Assembly: GCA_958298945.1 (NCBI GenBank)
Contig: OY282606.1
Span: 26,571,740 to 26,635,739, forward strand
Reading direction: 5' to 3'
Length of the DNA: 64,000 bases
Source: Atherix ibis
Taxonomy: Eukaryota; Arthropoda; Insecta; Diptera; Athericidae
Shown here piece after piece: positions 1-12,336 of the stretch; position 1 is the stretch's first letter, and every line of letters starts with the position of its first letter. The position numbers were made by a program, and so were the translations under genes. The notes beneath the pieces are model-generated. The model did no database searches, had not been told where the DNA came from, and saw nothing but the letters and a program-made list of their open reading frames with translations.

Positions 1-1150
1 TCATTCATTCTCGATTAGTCATTGAACGAAATAGTGTAAACAACAAAGTTTTTTTTTGCTGCAAAAATGTCGAATTTCGTACCAAAAAAGTCCCATTTGC
101 GGGAAGTGTTGATTTACTTCTTCAATTTGAAAAAAAGTGCAGTTGAAGCACATTGATTGCTCACCGAAGCTTATCCTGAATATGTTCCATCGATTTCAAC
201 GTGCGAGAGATGGTTTGTCCGGTTCAGAAGTGGTGATTTTGACACGGAAGACAAAGAACGACCAGGTCAGCCAAAAAAGTTTGAAGATGAAGATTTGGAG
301 GCATTACTCGACGAAGACTGTTGTCGAACTCAAGAAAAAATTGCAAAATCATTGGGAGTCACTCAAGCAGCCATTTCAAAACGTTTGAGGATTCATCCAA
401 AACCAAGGAAATTGGGTCCCATATGAATTGAAGCCGAGAGACGTTGAAAGGCGATTTGAACGGCAGAAAAAGAAGTCGTTTTTGAATCAAATCATTACTG
501 GCGTCGAAAAATGGATTCAATACGACAACCCAAAGCGCAAAAAATCGTATGTGAATCCCGGCCAACCAGCCAAATCAACGCCAAAGCCAAATATCCATGG
601 CGCCAAGGTAATGCTCTGTATTTGGTGGGATCAGAAGGGTGTGATCTATTATGAGCTATTGAAATCGGGCCAGACGATCACAGGCGACCTCTACCGAACA
701 CAATTAATCCGTTTGAAGCGAGCATTGGCCGAAAAACGCCCGGAATATGCAACCAGACACGAAGCCATAAATTTCCATCATGACAACGCTCGGCCTCATG
801 TTGCAAGACCGGTTAAAAATTATTTAGAAAACAGTGGCTGGGAAGTTTTGCCTCACCCGCCTTATAGCCCAGACCTTGCCCCGTCCGACTACCATTTGTT
901 TAGATCCATGCAAAACGCCCTCACCGGAATACGCTTCACTTCAGAACAGGGCATCAAAAATTGGCTCGATTCATTCTTGGCTTCAAAACCGGAGCAGTTT
1001 TTTTGGCGCGGAATCCATATGTTGCCAGAAAGATGGGAAAAAGTAGTGGCTTCCGATGGACAACACTTTGAATAAAATATATTGTAACAATTTTTCCAAA
1101 TAAACACTCAAAGTTTGCCAAAAATCCCGCATTTTTAAGTTATACTTGAC
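1..1150 (+). mobile_element. mauritiana-like mariner element, 5' end cut by window edge
   Basis: The region encodes a mariner transposase on the plus strand and ends with a plausible inverted terminus near 1125-1150, whose reverse complement begins like the TIRs of Mos1-type elements (AAGTATAACTTAAAAATGCG). The matching 5' terminus lies at or before base 1, so the element is probably only just cut off. The left TA target site cannot be seen. The transposase is broken, so this copy is not autonomous. Confidence 0.8.
67..1075 (+). pseudogene. mariner transposase (mauritiana-like), inactivated
   Basis: A Mos1-like transposase reading frame starts at the ATG at 67 with the family N-terminus (MSNFVPKKSHLR). 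An in-frame TGA at 154-156 sits where relatives have Arg (a CGA to TGA change). A one-base insertion near 421-424 moves the frame, and the rest reads openly from about 428 to 1075. Roughly nine residues are missing after VERRFERQ. The second and third catalytic aspartates are present in FHHDNARPHV and YSPDLAPSDYHLF. The first is replaced: the GDEKW motif reads GVEKW (codon 503-505 is GTC). With a stop, a frameshift and a lost catalytic residue it cannot make active enzyme. Confidence 0.85.
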
Positions 1151-2991
1151 AATATAATTTTTAAACCAAAAAGTGGATATCCTCTTGTTATAAATTTTAA
1201 AAATAAGATTAAAAAGGCTCTTTTGTCAAAAATCAGTTAAATAATTTTATTTTTACTGATTCTGTAAGTTTAAAATAAATTTCAGATGGTGAAAACATCT
1301 ATTTTACTTTAAGTTTTTCTTGTATTGTAATAAACAAATTCTAAAGAACCAGATCCAAAATTCCAGACGCAAATCTCGATTCAATACTCTATCTTCATAT
1401 GAAAATAATTTTGTCTTCTACTAATTATTCATTATTAAATTATTTAAATATGCATACTTTCCTTTCCATTGCATTTGGTTGTTTATTGCTCGATATTATG
1501 GCGAACAAGTTTCATATATATTCAATTTGTCGATTGAGCAGAACCAGGTCAGACAGTCCAGAGGCAAGAAGGGTAAAAAGATATTATCTGAACAATATAT
1601 TATATGATCAGGAAATATGTTCAAGTGCATATATTTAAAATTTTAATAACTCTATATCAGTTGATTAAGTTATTAATAAAAACGACTGTAAAGCGAAATT
1701 TCATGCAATTGTATGTAAATAGTTCGTTTTCATATCATATTTGAAATGGAATGCGTTCTGCTCAAAGTGCAGCAAGGAAAAACCTTAAAAATTAATATTA
1801 TAAATTCTGAATTAGTTATAAATTATTTTTGTACTCTTGTAAGATTTGTACTCATAAAATCTACTAATAATATCTACCCTAACGTGCTGTCTTTTGTATC
1901 AATTCGTACCTTTCCGAATAATATTTTTTATATTTTTAAAGTAGATACCAACTTTATAATCATTTTTATAAAAAATAATTAATAGCATCACTAAGAATAA
2001 TACTTTTCAATACTGATTATATCTATAATTTATTCTATTTAGTACAATATAAATTACCGATAAAAATCCTATTTCATACCTAAAGTAGGGATGGTCAAAT
2101 AACGAAAATCTAAAGTGTTGATTTTTATGAAGCTTATTCGTTTTCGATTCTCTTCTTGAATTTTATTAAACTTAGAGTATCTGATTTTACGCTTGCTCCT
2201 ATATTTTATTTAGAAATATCTTGTTATAAACTTGTACAAAGTACATAATCATTTTAAAGCGTTATAAAATCTTATCATAAAAATACCTTAAGCAATTGGG
2301 AAAGTGCGAAGGGGGATAGTCGTTAATTTTCATTAGAGTTCTTCGATTTCAACTCGTAACTCAGTGGACCGCCCTTTGATCAGCCTCATTAAACATTCCT
2401 GTTCTAGACTGATGCATTCCGATTTGCACTCGTACATTTTCATATCAACATCCATGTATGATCTTAATACTGTCCAATATTTTAGGTGAACTAAAAGGTA
2501 TCGGGATTTGCACTGTACGTACACCTTTGAGTCGTCCGAGAGAATGAAGGTCTTTAAACATAAACAACAATGGTCTAATCCTTAGAACTAATCACTATTC
2601 AGTTGGTAATGTTCCGGGTTCAATTCAAACATATTTTGTATAGGCTTAACACCTCCTCAAGGTGATAATTCTACTTTAGTTCGCTGATCTATTGAGGTGT
2701 TCAGCTATTATACTAAATTGCGTTTAGTAAATAGTTTTTCTTAAAAGTTGAAGGGGATTTTTATCAAAAGAAAATTGGTTGACCATTTTTATAAAGTTTG
2801 ATAAACATTTTTAAATTGTCCTTTTTTTTTCAAAACAAAAAAAAAAGTTATTGTACTATAAATTATTGTTTTTATTATAGTTATTAATATACTTGCTAAA
2901 ATCATCGATTTTAATTAATTGCATTAAAAAATAACTCAATAGATTCAAGTACTTCAAGATGTCTTTTGGCAAGTATTTAAATAATATTATA
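1151..2991. other. AT-rich DNA without a supported gene
   Basis: Mostly A/T-rich sequence with short spurious frames. The exception is a less AT-rich part at about 2335-2585, where the minus strand is open for about 80 codons and rich in Cys (motif YVQCKSRY). It has no ATG at its start and no recognisable domain. It could be a stray exon or chance; I do not call it a gene. Confidence 0.5.
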
Positions 2992-4206
2992 TAAGTTGTA
3001 GTAAAAAGAAATCCATTATTTTTGCATTAAATTGAAAGTTTTATTTAGCATAGATAGAATGATACGATTTAGGCCAACTATGCACCGTTTTGTTCGATAA
3101 CTTGTTGCCATTTTGGAGGTAATTTCATAATGCCTCTCACATGGAAACCCTCGTCCCTATTGGCAAAAAACTGGGACAGTCGATTTTCACAATCTTCTCT
3201 TGAGGCGAATTTTTCACCTGCAAAATCATTCGTCATAGACAGGAAGAGGTGGTAATCACTTGGTGCCAGGTCCGGACTATAAGGTTGATGCATAAGAACA
3301 TGCGGCCTGGCGTTGTCCTGATGGAACACAATTCCTTTCCTATTGGCCAAAGCTGGCCGCTTCTGGGCGATTGCTTCTTTCAGACGGTCCAATTGTTGAT
3401 AGTATAGGTCCGAATTAAGAGTTCGGCCGTAGGGAAGCAGCTCATAGTAGATGATTCCCTGCCAGTCCCACCAAACACACAGCAAAACCTTCCTTGCTGT
3501 CAATCCTGGCTTGACCACCGTTTGCGCCGGGTGACCGCAATTTGACCACGACCGTTGTCGCTTGACTTTGTCGTAAGTGACCCACTTTTCATCACCAGCT
3601 TCAGAAATGGATCGATATTGTTGCAGATGGAAATTCGGTCCAAGAGGTTTTTTTGCGATAAACTCGTGTTGCACCCATACATTGACCTTCTTTTTGTATC
3701 CAGCCTTATTTAAGTGGTTCCAAACGAATTTTTGTGCAATGTTTAGCTCCTGGGCAATCGAAACAGTGCTTACGTGACGGTCGGACTCGACAATTTCCAT
3801 TATTTTATCGACATTTCCGACAATTGGCCTTCCAGAGTGTGGTGCATCTTTGACATCAAAATTACCGGAACGGAATCGACGAAACCAAAATTGCGCGTCA
3901 TTGACTGTTGCAGTATCAGGACCATAAACACTATTCACATTTTCAGCTGCCTGGCTTGCGTTTTCGCCTTTATCGGAGAAAAACTGTAAAATATGGCGTA
4001 TTTTCTCTTTGTTGGTGTTCATCTTTGACGCGTGCTAAAAAAATACAGAGTCAAGTAATCACAAACTGTATGAAAAGCTTTTTTAGTACAAAATCTTATC
4101 TTTCTAACGCCATCTAGTGCAACCCGATCGCATTTTTAAAACGGGAGACACAGACTCCTAAAGCCATCTATTGGCAAAATAATGGATTACTTTTTACTAC
4201 AACTTA
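2992..4206 (-). mobile_element. mellifera-like mariner with both TIRs and TA duplication
   Basis: A complete 1215-bp element. The left terminus (TAAGTTGTAGTAAAAAG from 2992) and right terminus (CTTTTTACTACAACTTA ending at 4206) are inverted copies about 30 bp long with a single mismatch. TA at 2990-2991 and TA at 4207-4208 form the target-site duplication. The transposase lies on the minus strand. Preserved ends suggest relatively recent insertion, although the gene is damaged. Confidence 0.9.
3078..4022 (-). pseudogene. mariner transposase (mellifera-like), with compensating frameshifts and a deletion
   Basis: A 314-codon frame that is open throughout but not intact. It starts at an ATG (MNTNKEKIRHILQFF) and has the paired HTH region, GDEKWVTYDKVKRQRSW around the first catalytic Asp, RKGIVFHQDNARPHV around the second, and YSPDLAPSDYHLF around the third. 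Between VNVWVQHEF and GDEKW the reading is foreign, while the family-like sequence (SQKNLLDRISICN, IDPFLK) lies in another frame at about 3590-3665. Two opposite frameshifts therefore cancel. About 18 codons are missing between DNARPHV and LMHQPYSPD, so the D-D spacing is far below 34. Usual family length is about 345. Confidence 0.85.
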
Positions 4207-4296
4207 TATTTTTTTAATAAATAATAAGATTTAAGTAATATAATTAATTAAAAATTAATTAAAATTTATATTTAAGGTATATTCAACTCAAATTTA

Positions 4297-5330
4297 CTTT
4301 CCAAAGCACAAATTGGATAAATCATTTATTTCATAAAATATTCTTTTTAAAGTTCAATAAACCAATTTTTAATAGTTTTTTTTTTAAAGAAATATTTTAA
4401 CAATAAATTATTATTAAAGAATAATATTTATAATACAAAATTGGTGTGTTATTTATCAAAATGCATTATCGATAAATAATTATTGATAAGGCATTTGGAC
4501 AGAGTGAACAGCAGTCGCTCTCAACTAATTGCGAAAAAGTTATCAAAATTTATATCAAAATGATCGAAATCTTCAAGATGTTTTATATGAACTATTTAAA
4601 ACATTATATTTAATATATAATGGCAAATACTGGATAATATAATTAAATAAATTTTTTTATCAATATTTGAATAAAAAATATTTTTTATTGTATGTTACTT
4701 TCCAAAGTACAAACTGGATAATTCTTTACATAATCAAATAATTTTTTTAAAAATTTATTAAAAAATTTTTTAATTGTTTTTATTTAAGAAAAATAGTTTT
4801 TTTTAACAGTTTATTATTGCTCAGAAGTAATATTATTATTACTAGATCAGTTGTCAGAGTACACAGTCGTCGATGTGAAGTAATTGCCGATTTACTGCTT
4901 GAAATTTGCGAAAAATATTTAAATTAAAAAAACTTAAAAGGATCAAGTTTTACAAGAAGTCTAATAGCAGTTATTTAAATAATATTATAATTTTTTAAAT
5001 AATGGCAAAAATTTATCAATGAAATTACATAAAAACTATATTAAAATTAAAATAATAAATATATTTTTATTTAAATTTACTTTTCAAACCACATATTGGA
5101 TAATCCTTTTATTTTATCAAAACAATATTTTTAAAGTATAATTAAAATTTTCTTCATTCTCCTTGTTTTCGAAAGTAAAAACTTTTAATAGTAAATTATT
5201 ATTGAAAGTTAAAATTATTATTGGTAAGGAAATTTTCAGAATGCACAGACGTAAATCTTACAATTCAGCTGACATTGAACTAGGAAGTGTAGTCAAACAA
5301 ACAATTGCCGATTGATTTCTTATGCATGAG
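4297..5330 (+). repeat. three degenerate ~390-bp tandem units (R1 family)
   Basis: The landmark CTTTCCAAAGCACAAATTGG occurs at 4297 and in diverged form at 4698 and 5080, giving spacings of 401 and 382 bp. Each unit also has an A/T-rich middle, a less A/T-rich block containing a version of AGAGTACACAG, and a core resembling AAAAGGATCGAGTCCTGCAAG. The same landmarks are scattered across the window on both strands, so this is a local tandem arrangement of a dispersed repeat. No coding capacity is left here. Confidence 0.6.
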
Positions 5331-8300
5331 TACTAATATTTCTAGGAGCCGGCAATATTTTCTTCAGTTTAACTGGACTTTCATTTGACGGTGTTTTCTC
5401 TTACAGACGAATTGTTGGGCATTTGGTTTGGTTATTGACTGTAATTTGAAGATTGAATCTTAGCAACAGGAAGTGGCAGTTATTATTCGTGTTAACTTGA
5501 ACAATCGGTGTTGATCAGTTTAACTTAAAGTGTAGACTGCCTTATCCATGGTGTAATGAATTTTATTCTCAACGCAGAAAAGATACTTCTTTGGTTTGTA
5601 TTGTTGGGGAAGTGTTCGAAAGTATTCTAGCAGAAGCACTTCCAATAAGCCCAGAGCGACAAGAATCAACAAATCGAGCACTTTTTCAGAAACTGGTTTA
5701 GCTGTCTTTACATCAATTCACTTCCAACTTGGAATGGTGATCGACTAAATTGAACCTAGAGTATAGATTTTATATTCTTGTCTAGAGATCTACGTGAACC
5801 ATATATAATCCGAGGTAGGCAAGGTGTTTTAAACTAAAAAGCCTGTACTGAAAATCAATACCAAAGTTTACCGGGAAAAATTCGACTCTTTCGGAATCTG
5901 TCGGACTATTTGCAGGTAATACGACGGTACCTTGAATTCACTATATATAAATGTGAAAGGACTGCTGCAATTTAGGCCTTAAAGGCTTCTCTTCTGTGTG
6001 ATCATATTGGAAAGCGTAACGTGTCGGTGTCAGAACTGGAAATAATTATTACCGGAGGTGCTCGGCTTAGGTGGCAGAAGAAGTTGGTATAATTTTACGA
6101 GATATTCATCAGCTTTTCCTTCGGGAGCAAATATTTTTATTATTTTCTCATGTTTTTACTTTCCAAAAGTAAGGATTCTATGAAATCTTTTTCTTTATTT
6201 TTTTTTCTTTTTTGAATGTTTTTCTATATTGCGTGGTAATGATTGGTCAAGATATTTTCAGGTAGCGTACAAATACTCCATTTAAGTGGAGTATGATTTC
6301 ACTTAAATGCACGCAGAACAACCAGTATTTTGAGGCCAGTCTTAGTCCACTTTGGTTAAAAAATTATTTAATCTAGATTAAGTCTTAATTGGTTACATTT
6401 TAAGGTAACCAGATAAAGGGTTAAGTCTATTCCATTTTATTATTATATTGTTTTTTACTAAAAATTGTAGGAAAAATTGAACTGATAGAATCTGCTTAAG
6501 CTTTATAATTTAAAATAAATTTTAAACTATTTATAATTATCTTCATGATCATCAGTTTTACAACAGGATCTATCAACGAGTGTAAAATACAGCCGGCAGT
6601 TATATGTGCTCGTAAACGTAGTAAATACTAGTTAAGTGGACACGCAAAGTAATATTCTAGAAAATTATTTTTAATGTTGTTTTTTGATAAGAAATTTATA
6701 GAGAAGAACTATTGAAAATTTAATAATTTAAGATAATTTACGTTGTATAATAATATTGAGAATGTATCAAATTTTCTGACTACTCAATTTATTTTTAACT
6801 TCTTAGAGAGTAAAAATTCTAATTAATACAGGAATTATCAATTTTAGACTTTAGAAAATTTAGTAAATATAAAATAAAATTACTATTGAGATTTTGATCA
6901 AATTTTTTATTTAAAATATTTCGTTAAGCTTTTTATTATGCATAAAATAAAATATTATTGAAATGGCCGTTTTGATTCTTTTTTAAGTTATTTTTTATGA
7001 GTTTTTTTCGAATATTTTGTGCTGTTTTGATTCTTTGTTAAGTTATTTTTATGAGTTTTTTCATATATTTTGGGCTCTTATTCGATCATTATTTAATAGA
7101 TGTTAATTTTAAAAATCTTTCGCATTTAAATATTATCTGTGTAATGCCAGTAATTTTCGGTAAAAAGGTATAATGGCGTCAAATTGCAGAGAATTTTAAA
7201 GGTAATTTTTACAATAAAGCAAAAATTTATTCTAATGTATGGTTTGTGGCATTGTTTTATTTAAACCACAGATGATTTAATTTGTAAATCTTTCAGTTTA
7301 GGCTAAAAAAAAGTCAGTCTACATGCGGTTAAAGCGCTCAGAAATGATGGTATCCGTCTCTCCTCCTTCATTTGCAAAGAAATACAGACCAAATCCACAT
7401 TCAGACAAAAATGTATTCTTAACGGGTGAAACGTAACTACTGTAAAATCATCATTTTGAGCAAACTTTTTATAAATATTTCGCCTTTTTTTATAATTAAA
7501 AAATGTATAGTTTCAAATTGGCAAAAATTAATATAAATAATTTTTACTTTATATAAAATTTATTTTGAAAAATTAAATAAATGACTGAGCTATACTTTCC
7601 GAAGTGCAAACCGGATAAATCTTTATTTCTCAAATGTCAAAAAATCGATGGAGTTTTTAAGAAGTTCTTATTCAATACCTGATTTTAATATCAGTTAGCT
7701 ATTTAACTATCAAGAAATTGATAGGTAAAAGGCATATTATTTATTTTAAAAATTCTTCTTTCAGTTTAATGATTTAAGTAATTTTTTGTTACCATTCAAA
7801 TTTCGTGGCTATTTTTTCTAAATTTACACTAAATTTCGTAAACACATTTTCTCTCTCTTGTTATTGTATCATCATAGAAACATTGATTATCTCTTTTCAT
7901 AAAGTAAATTCACCTTTGAAGAGAAAAAAAAGGCACGTAAAAATTAAGCTCTACAATCGAAAAATACAACAACAAAAAAATCAAAAAATGTTGACTCTTT
8001 TTTCTTCACGTTCAACCAAAATCGAAAAATCTTATTTACTTAATTATTCACCAAAAAAATGGGTCACATTTAATAATCGTACGCCTTAATCTCAAATAAT
8101 AGTCACGATTCCGTTTAAATCTTATCATGTTGGTAAGATTTTACATTCGTTTACTCAGAATCGAATATTTGGCAGAGAGCAACTTAAACCCCTCTTAGCC
8201 CCTTCAAAAAAAAAAAAAAAAAAAACTCTGATGAGAATTTTTAACCCAGTTTAGAGCAGGAAGGTAAAAATATGCACGTGTGTTTGCGAAATTTCAAAAT

Positions 8301-8389
8301 TAATCGAAAAAATTCCTAATTAAAAACACCGACAAGCGGAAGTGCTAATGAAAATAATTTCATTTCGTAGCCCGTGTTTATGAGGTGAA
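5331..8389. other. intergenic, AT-rich, no supported gene
   Basis: About 5330-6130 is less AT-rich than its surroundings but broken by stops in all frames; it may be an old mobile-element relic that I cannot assign. From 6150 on the sequence is A/T-rich. A diverged R1 landmark (CTTTCCGAAGTGCAAACC) lies at about 7597. The short open frame at 7805-8089 is Lys/Phe-rich, as expected from AT-rich DNA, and is not called. Confidence 0.5.
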
Positions 8390-9090
8390 GTGGAAGTCCT
8401 CTCTCTAAGAATGCCGATAGTGTTAACGTTAGTACACAATCGGATATTCAGTTGAGCCCGGCAATATTAAAACTTGGCTTTGGTTTGATTAAATCAACTG
8501 GATTCGAAACAAATCGCAAATCATCGACATGTGTGAGAAAAACAGGTTAATTGTCTGGCCTACCTAGAATCGTAATGGTTTTCTGGACGAACCGCCAAAT
8601 TTTCGTTGGGATGGGTTTGATCGGTAAATTCCTGCACAGCGTTTTTCTGCTACGCAACAATTCCAAAATCAATTTGCGGGATTTTCGACGGTGGCTACCA
8701 CGGCTGTCAATACTAACTGATAATGACGCTGATGATGATGATGATGATTGTTGCGGTAACTGTACTCGTCGTCTTAGGACTTGAACGACGACGCCATTGA
8801 CCGAAATACGTGCTCAGAAAATTAAGTGTCTCAACTTTGCGAGTCATATGAGCTCCGTTATTCCTCCAGTACGGGTGACTGGATGCCCCGGACATAAAAA
8901 AAATAAAAATAAAACAAAACTTGCTCCATTGCCGATAGTCTAAGGTAAAAAGGTTTATGTACAAAACAAGTCTGAGAGTATATCCGCAATAAAACTTAAT
9001 CCAGAACGATTGTGTTTTTCGAACTCTCTAATTCACACATTATTCTTGGTAGAGTAGAGCGGTGGAGTCTTAGAACCTCAAGATTAATGC
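8390..9090. other. GC-richer island with short GAT/ATC tract, possible exon or regulatory DNA
   Basis: This stretch is clearly less AT-rich than its flanks. It contains a short (GAT)n run at about 8729-8748. The plus strand is open at 8551-8784, ending in an Asp run. The minus strand is open without an ATG from about 8807 to 8540, with a Ser run followed by basic residues (SRGSHRRKSRKL). Neither frame has a recognisable domain, and both could be by-products of the triplet tract. Base composition alone suggests constrained sequence such as an exon or enhancer. Confidence 0.3.
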
Positions 9091-10129
9091 GAATCCAAAG
9101 CCGTTTTTTTGGGTACTTGTATTCATTTAACTTCCAGTTTTTATACTAATAATTCGATAAAGAAATCTCAATTTGAACAGGGTAGATACTATGTGTATAA
9201 AAAAATTTTTCTTAAAAATAATAAAGATAAAATGGACCATCACTTTTTGTATATTCCCATTTATTTTGTTTGTTTGTTTTTTTTTCTCGTCCAACAAGAA
9301 TCTTATTTATTCTTATAAGCATATACGTATAAAAACAACTTTCTCAACTCGAAATTGATTTTATACATTCTTCTTGGCCTCAACAAGATTATTTACTTAA
9401 AAACGTTTTACTCTGTTTTTGTTTACTTTTTGGCTATTTACTATTTTGTTGTGAGGAGTACTTTTTTCCAAAGAAGTTTAATATGATCAAAGATGACTGA
9501 CTTGGTAAAGATAACGAAAACGGTAAATTGAGTTTTTTTTTTCTTTTTTTTTTTTTGACCACCATTTATATTTTAAGTAGGCGAGCACATCATTTTTATA
9601 GATTTTATTATCGTCTTCTGGTATGTAAGGTAAATAAATTGAAAGTTTTCGTTTATTGATTGATCGCCATCGATCAACAATCAATAAAAGCTGCAATTAG
9701 CGAAGAAATATTAGATCATTAATAGTTTTGAAGGCTTATCAAAATAAAAATGGTTCTTTTAATAATAACAACAAAAAAATAGGTTAAATATTAAAAAAAT
9801 TAAAAAAAAGAAATATTTTTAACAAAAAATTTTTTTTATACTTTTTTCAAAGTATAATTTTGGTATATAACTTTTAATAAATATATTTACAATATTATGA
9901 ACGATTAAATTTGATTTAGTATAAAGTTTGCCATTTTATAATAATTTAACAATACATTAAAACTATAAAAATATTAACACGTAAAAATATTAACAGTATA
10001 ATTGATGCGTATTTTTGGAAAATGAAGAAGGAGAGCCAGTTACCGTCAATTCTAAGCGCTTTTTTTTTGGTCCGAAATGACTTTTTTTAGCTTGAACTTA
10101 AGATTTTTATCTCAACTATAGGGTTTTCA
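9091..10129. other. AT-rich intergenic DNA
   Basis: Homopolymer-rich A/T sequence. The short frames at 9109-9358 and on the minus strand at 9487-9696 have the Lys/Ile/Phe/Tyr composition expected by chance. Nothing else is seen. Confidence 0.5.
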
Positions 10130-11055
10130 CCCGAGTGTGTGGTGCAGTGGTCAAGTCGACCGACTCACACTCGGTAGGTAGCGGGTTCGGCTGACAGCTA
10201 CAGCCATCTCGGCACTGGTGCGACTACAAGCCTTATATATATGTAGTCCGTAGGGTCCCCCAACGTCACTGGGGGTTGCATCGCTGGCCTGATAAGCCGC
10301 AAGCTATAAAAAAAACACCTTATCAAGAAACAGCACAAGAAGAAGCATCCGGACCAAACATCAAGAAGACCAAATTGATGCGTATCGGCGCCACCAGCGA
10401 GAGGCCCTTGATGCTACACGGTACCCAAGTTGAAGATGTCGAAAAGTTCTGTTTCCTTGGCAGCATGCTCAGCAAGGATGGTGGAACTGAAACTGACATC
10501 CAAACGCGCATCAACAAGGCGTGACAAGCGTACACCTCACTTGGGAACGTGTGGCGTTCCAACCACCTCTCCATAGCACTCAAAAAAAAACTTCGAATAT
10601 TCAGTTCAAACGTCAAGCCAGTCCTGCTGTACGGCTGCCAAACATGGAAAGTAACCGACACCACGACTCGTAAGCCTCAAACATTTGTGAACAGATGCGT
10701 GAGGCGTATAAGCAAGATCTTCTGCCCGAACTGGATAAAGAACAATGAGCTGCTTCTTCTCACGAAGCAAATACCCCTGCTAGCTGACATCAAACGCAGG
10801 AAATGGGCACTAGATTGGAACCCACAGGGCAATCGCAGCAGAGGACGACCAAGGACCACTTGGAGAAGATCAGTCGAGCGCGAACACCAACAAATTGGTA
10901 ACTCATGGGCGGAAGTTTGTCTCTAGTGCCGCTATATGCTCCATAGGAACGACTGTGTCTCATGTCTATGTGTATAAATGCATATATGTGTTATGTAAAA
11001 ATTGTACAATAACGTAGAAATGAAAAACATGTCAAATAAAAACAAATAAAAAAGA
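10130..11055 (+). mobile_element. non-LTR retroelement with tRNA-like head and RT C-terminal tail
   Basis: The head (about 10130-10320) has polymerase III promoter-like blocks: TGGTGCAGTGGTCAAG near 10140 resembles an A box and GCGGGTTCGGCTG near 10181 resembles a B box. It also has a GC-rich segment with GTCCCCCAACGTCACTGGGG. The following part encodes the C-terminal end of a reverse-transcriptase polyprotein. The 3' end is A-rich (AATAAAAACAAATAAAAAAG) and stops at the next transposon. Most of the endonuclease/RT region is absent. It could be one internally deleted element or a SINE using the tail of an RTE/CR1-like LINE. Confidence 0.6.
10321..10926 (+). pseudogene. reverse transcriptase C-terminal fragment
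   Basis: The translated sequence shows the region after the RT catalytic core of non-LTR retrotransposons: KTKLMRIG, then FCFLGSMLSKDGG, ETDIQTRINKA, KPVLLYGCQTW and the basic GRPRTTWRRSVE tail. A TGA at 10522-10524 interrupts the frame (RINKA*QAYTSLG); the frame resumes directly and ends at the TAG at 10924. The upstream YADD core and endonuclease are missing. This is a dead 3' fragment; the clade (RTE- or CR1-like) is not certain. Confidence 0.75.
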
Positions 11056-11077
11056 AAGGGTTTTCTAATAAGAGTGA

Positions 11078-11196
11078 TATGATTTCTTCATATCACTCTT
11101 ATTAGAAACCAATATAGTTGATGTGACGTTTCGGATATGATTTCTTCATATCACTCTTATTAGAAAACCCTAACCCGATGATGTGACGTTTCGGCC
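11078..11196. repeat. duplicated, foldback subterminal repeat of the D,D41D element
   Basis: Two tandem copies (about 58 and 60 bp) each contain ATATGATTTCTTCATATCAC, an inverted copy of the terminus (CTCTTATTAGAAA) and GATGTGACGTTTCGG. The first inverted copy pairs with the true terminus just upstream, giving a strong hairpin at 11056-11110. Confidence 0.8.
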
Positions 11197-11260
11197 ATTT
11201 GTAATATGTCATGATCTGTTATTTTTATTCATTGTATTCAGTAATGTTTACAATTTTATC

Positions 11261-12336
11261 ATGGAGAGATATACACAAGCACAACGTTTACAAATTATCC
11301 AATTTTATTATCAAAATAATCGTTCTCCAATTGCAACTTTTCGTGCGCTTTTGCCATTTTATGGTCGTAATAATCGTCTAACTGTGGTCGCTATTCGTCG
11401 AATTGTTTAAAAATTTCGAGCGTACATTTTCTTTACATAATGTTCAAGTGACAATAAGACAAAGAACTGCTCGAAGTAATGAAAATATTGCTGCCGTTCA
11501 GGCAAGTGGTGCTGAAGACCGCAATTTGTCGATCCCAAGACGTTCTCAAGAATTGGGACTGTCTCAAAGCACAACCTGGCGCATTTTGAGAAACGAGTTG
11601 GGCTTGCATCCGTATACTCGTAAAATTGTTTTCACTCAAGAACTGAAGCCATTGGACCACCGTAAACGTCGGTGAATTGCTGATTTTGTCTTAGAACAAC
11701 GTGAAAACGATAACGATTTTTTTAAGAAAATCATCTTCTCCGATGAGTGGTCCGGTAAATAAACAAAACTGTCGATTCCTGTGCGAAGAAAATTCACAAA
11801 TTATTCATGAACACCCATTAAATTCACCTAAATTGACAGTTTGGTGTGGTTTTTGGTCTGGTGGAATCATCGGTCCGTACTTCTTTCGAAATGAAGCTGG
11901 TAACACCGTTACTGTCAATGGGGAGCGGTATAGATCGATGATAACCAACTTTTTATGGCCGAAATAAGAAGAAGTTGATCTTGATAACATCTGGTTCCAA
12001 CAAGACGGGGCCACGTGCCACACAGCATGTGCAACAACCGAATTATTGTGAGAAAAGCTTGGGGATTCGATTATTTCAAGAAATTGTGATATTGAATGGC
12101 CTCCAAGAAGTTGTGATTTAACACCATTCGACTATTTCTTGTGAGGTTATTTGAAGTCATTGGTCTATAGCAATAAACCAGACTCTCTTCAAGCTTTAGA
12201 AGTCAATATTGAACGTGCTATTCATGACATACGACTTGATTTAGTGGAAAAAGTGCTCGAAAATTGGGTTCATCGAATTCGTTCCTGCAAAAGAAGTCGT
12301 AGAGGCCATTTAAATGACGTTTTATTCAGAACTTAA
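11261..12336 (+). pseudogene. D,D41D Tc1/mariner transposase, broken
   Basis: The ATG at 11261 starts a typical N-terminus (MERYTQAQRLQIIQFYYQNN). A frameshift near 11405 separates it from the next helix-turn-helix part (ELGLSQSTTWRILRNELGL), and a TGA follows at 11673. Another frame change occurs near the first catalytic motif FSDE. From 11770 the frame runs through KLTVWCGFWSGGIIGPYFF and WFQQDGATCHT to WPPRSCDLTPFDYF, with in-frame stops at 11965, in ELL*EKL and in FL*GY. There are 41 residues between the Asp of QQD and the Asp of FDYF, the D,D41D spacing. At least six lesions. Confidence 0.85.

Noticed and set aside
10136..10200. Possible genuine tRNA gene at the retroelement head
   Set aside because: Only box A- and B-like blocks are present; no cloverleaf with a 7-bp acceptor stem was found.
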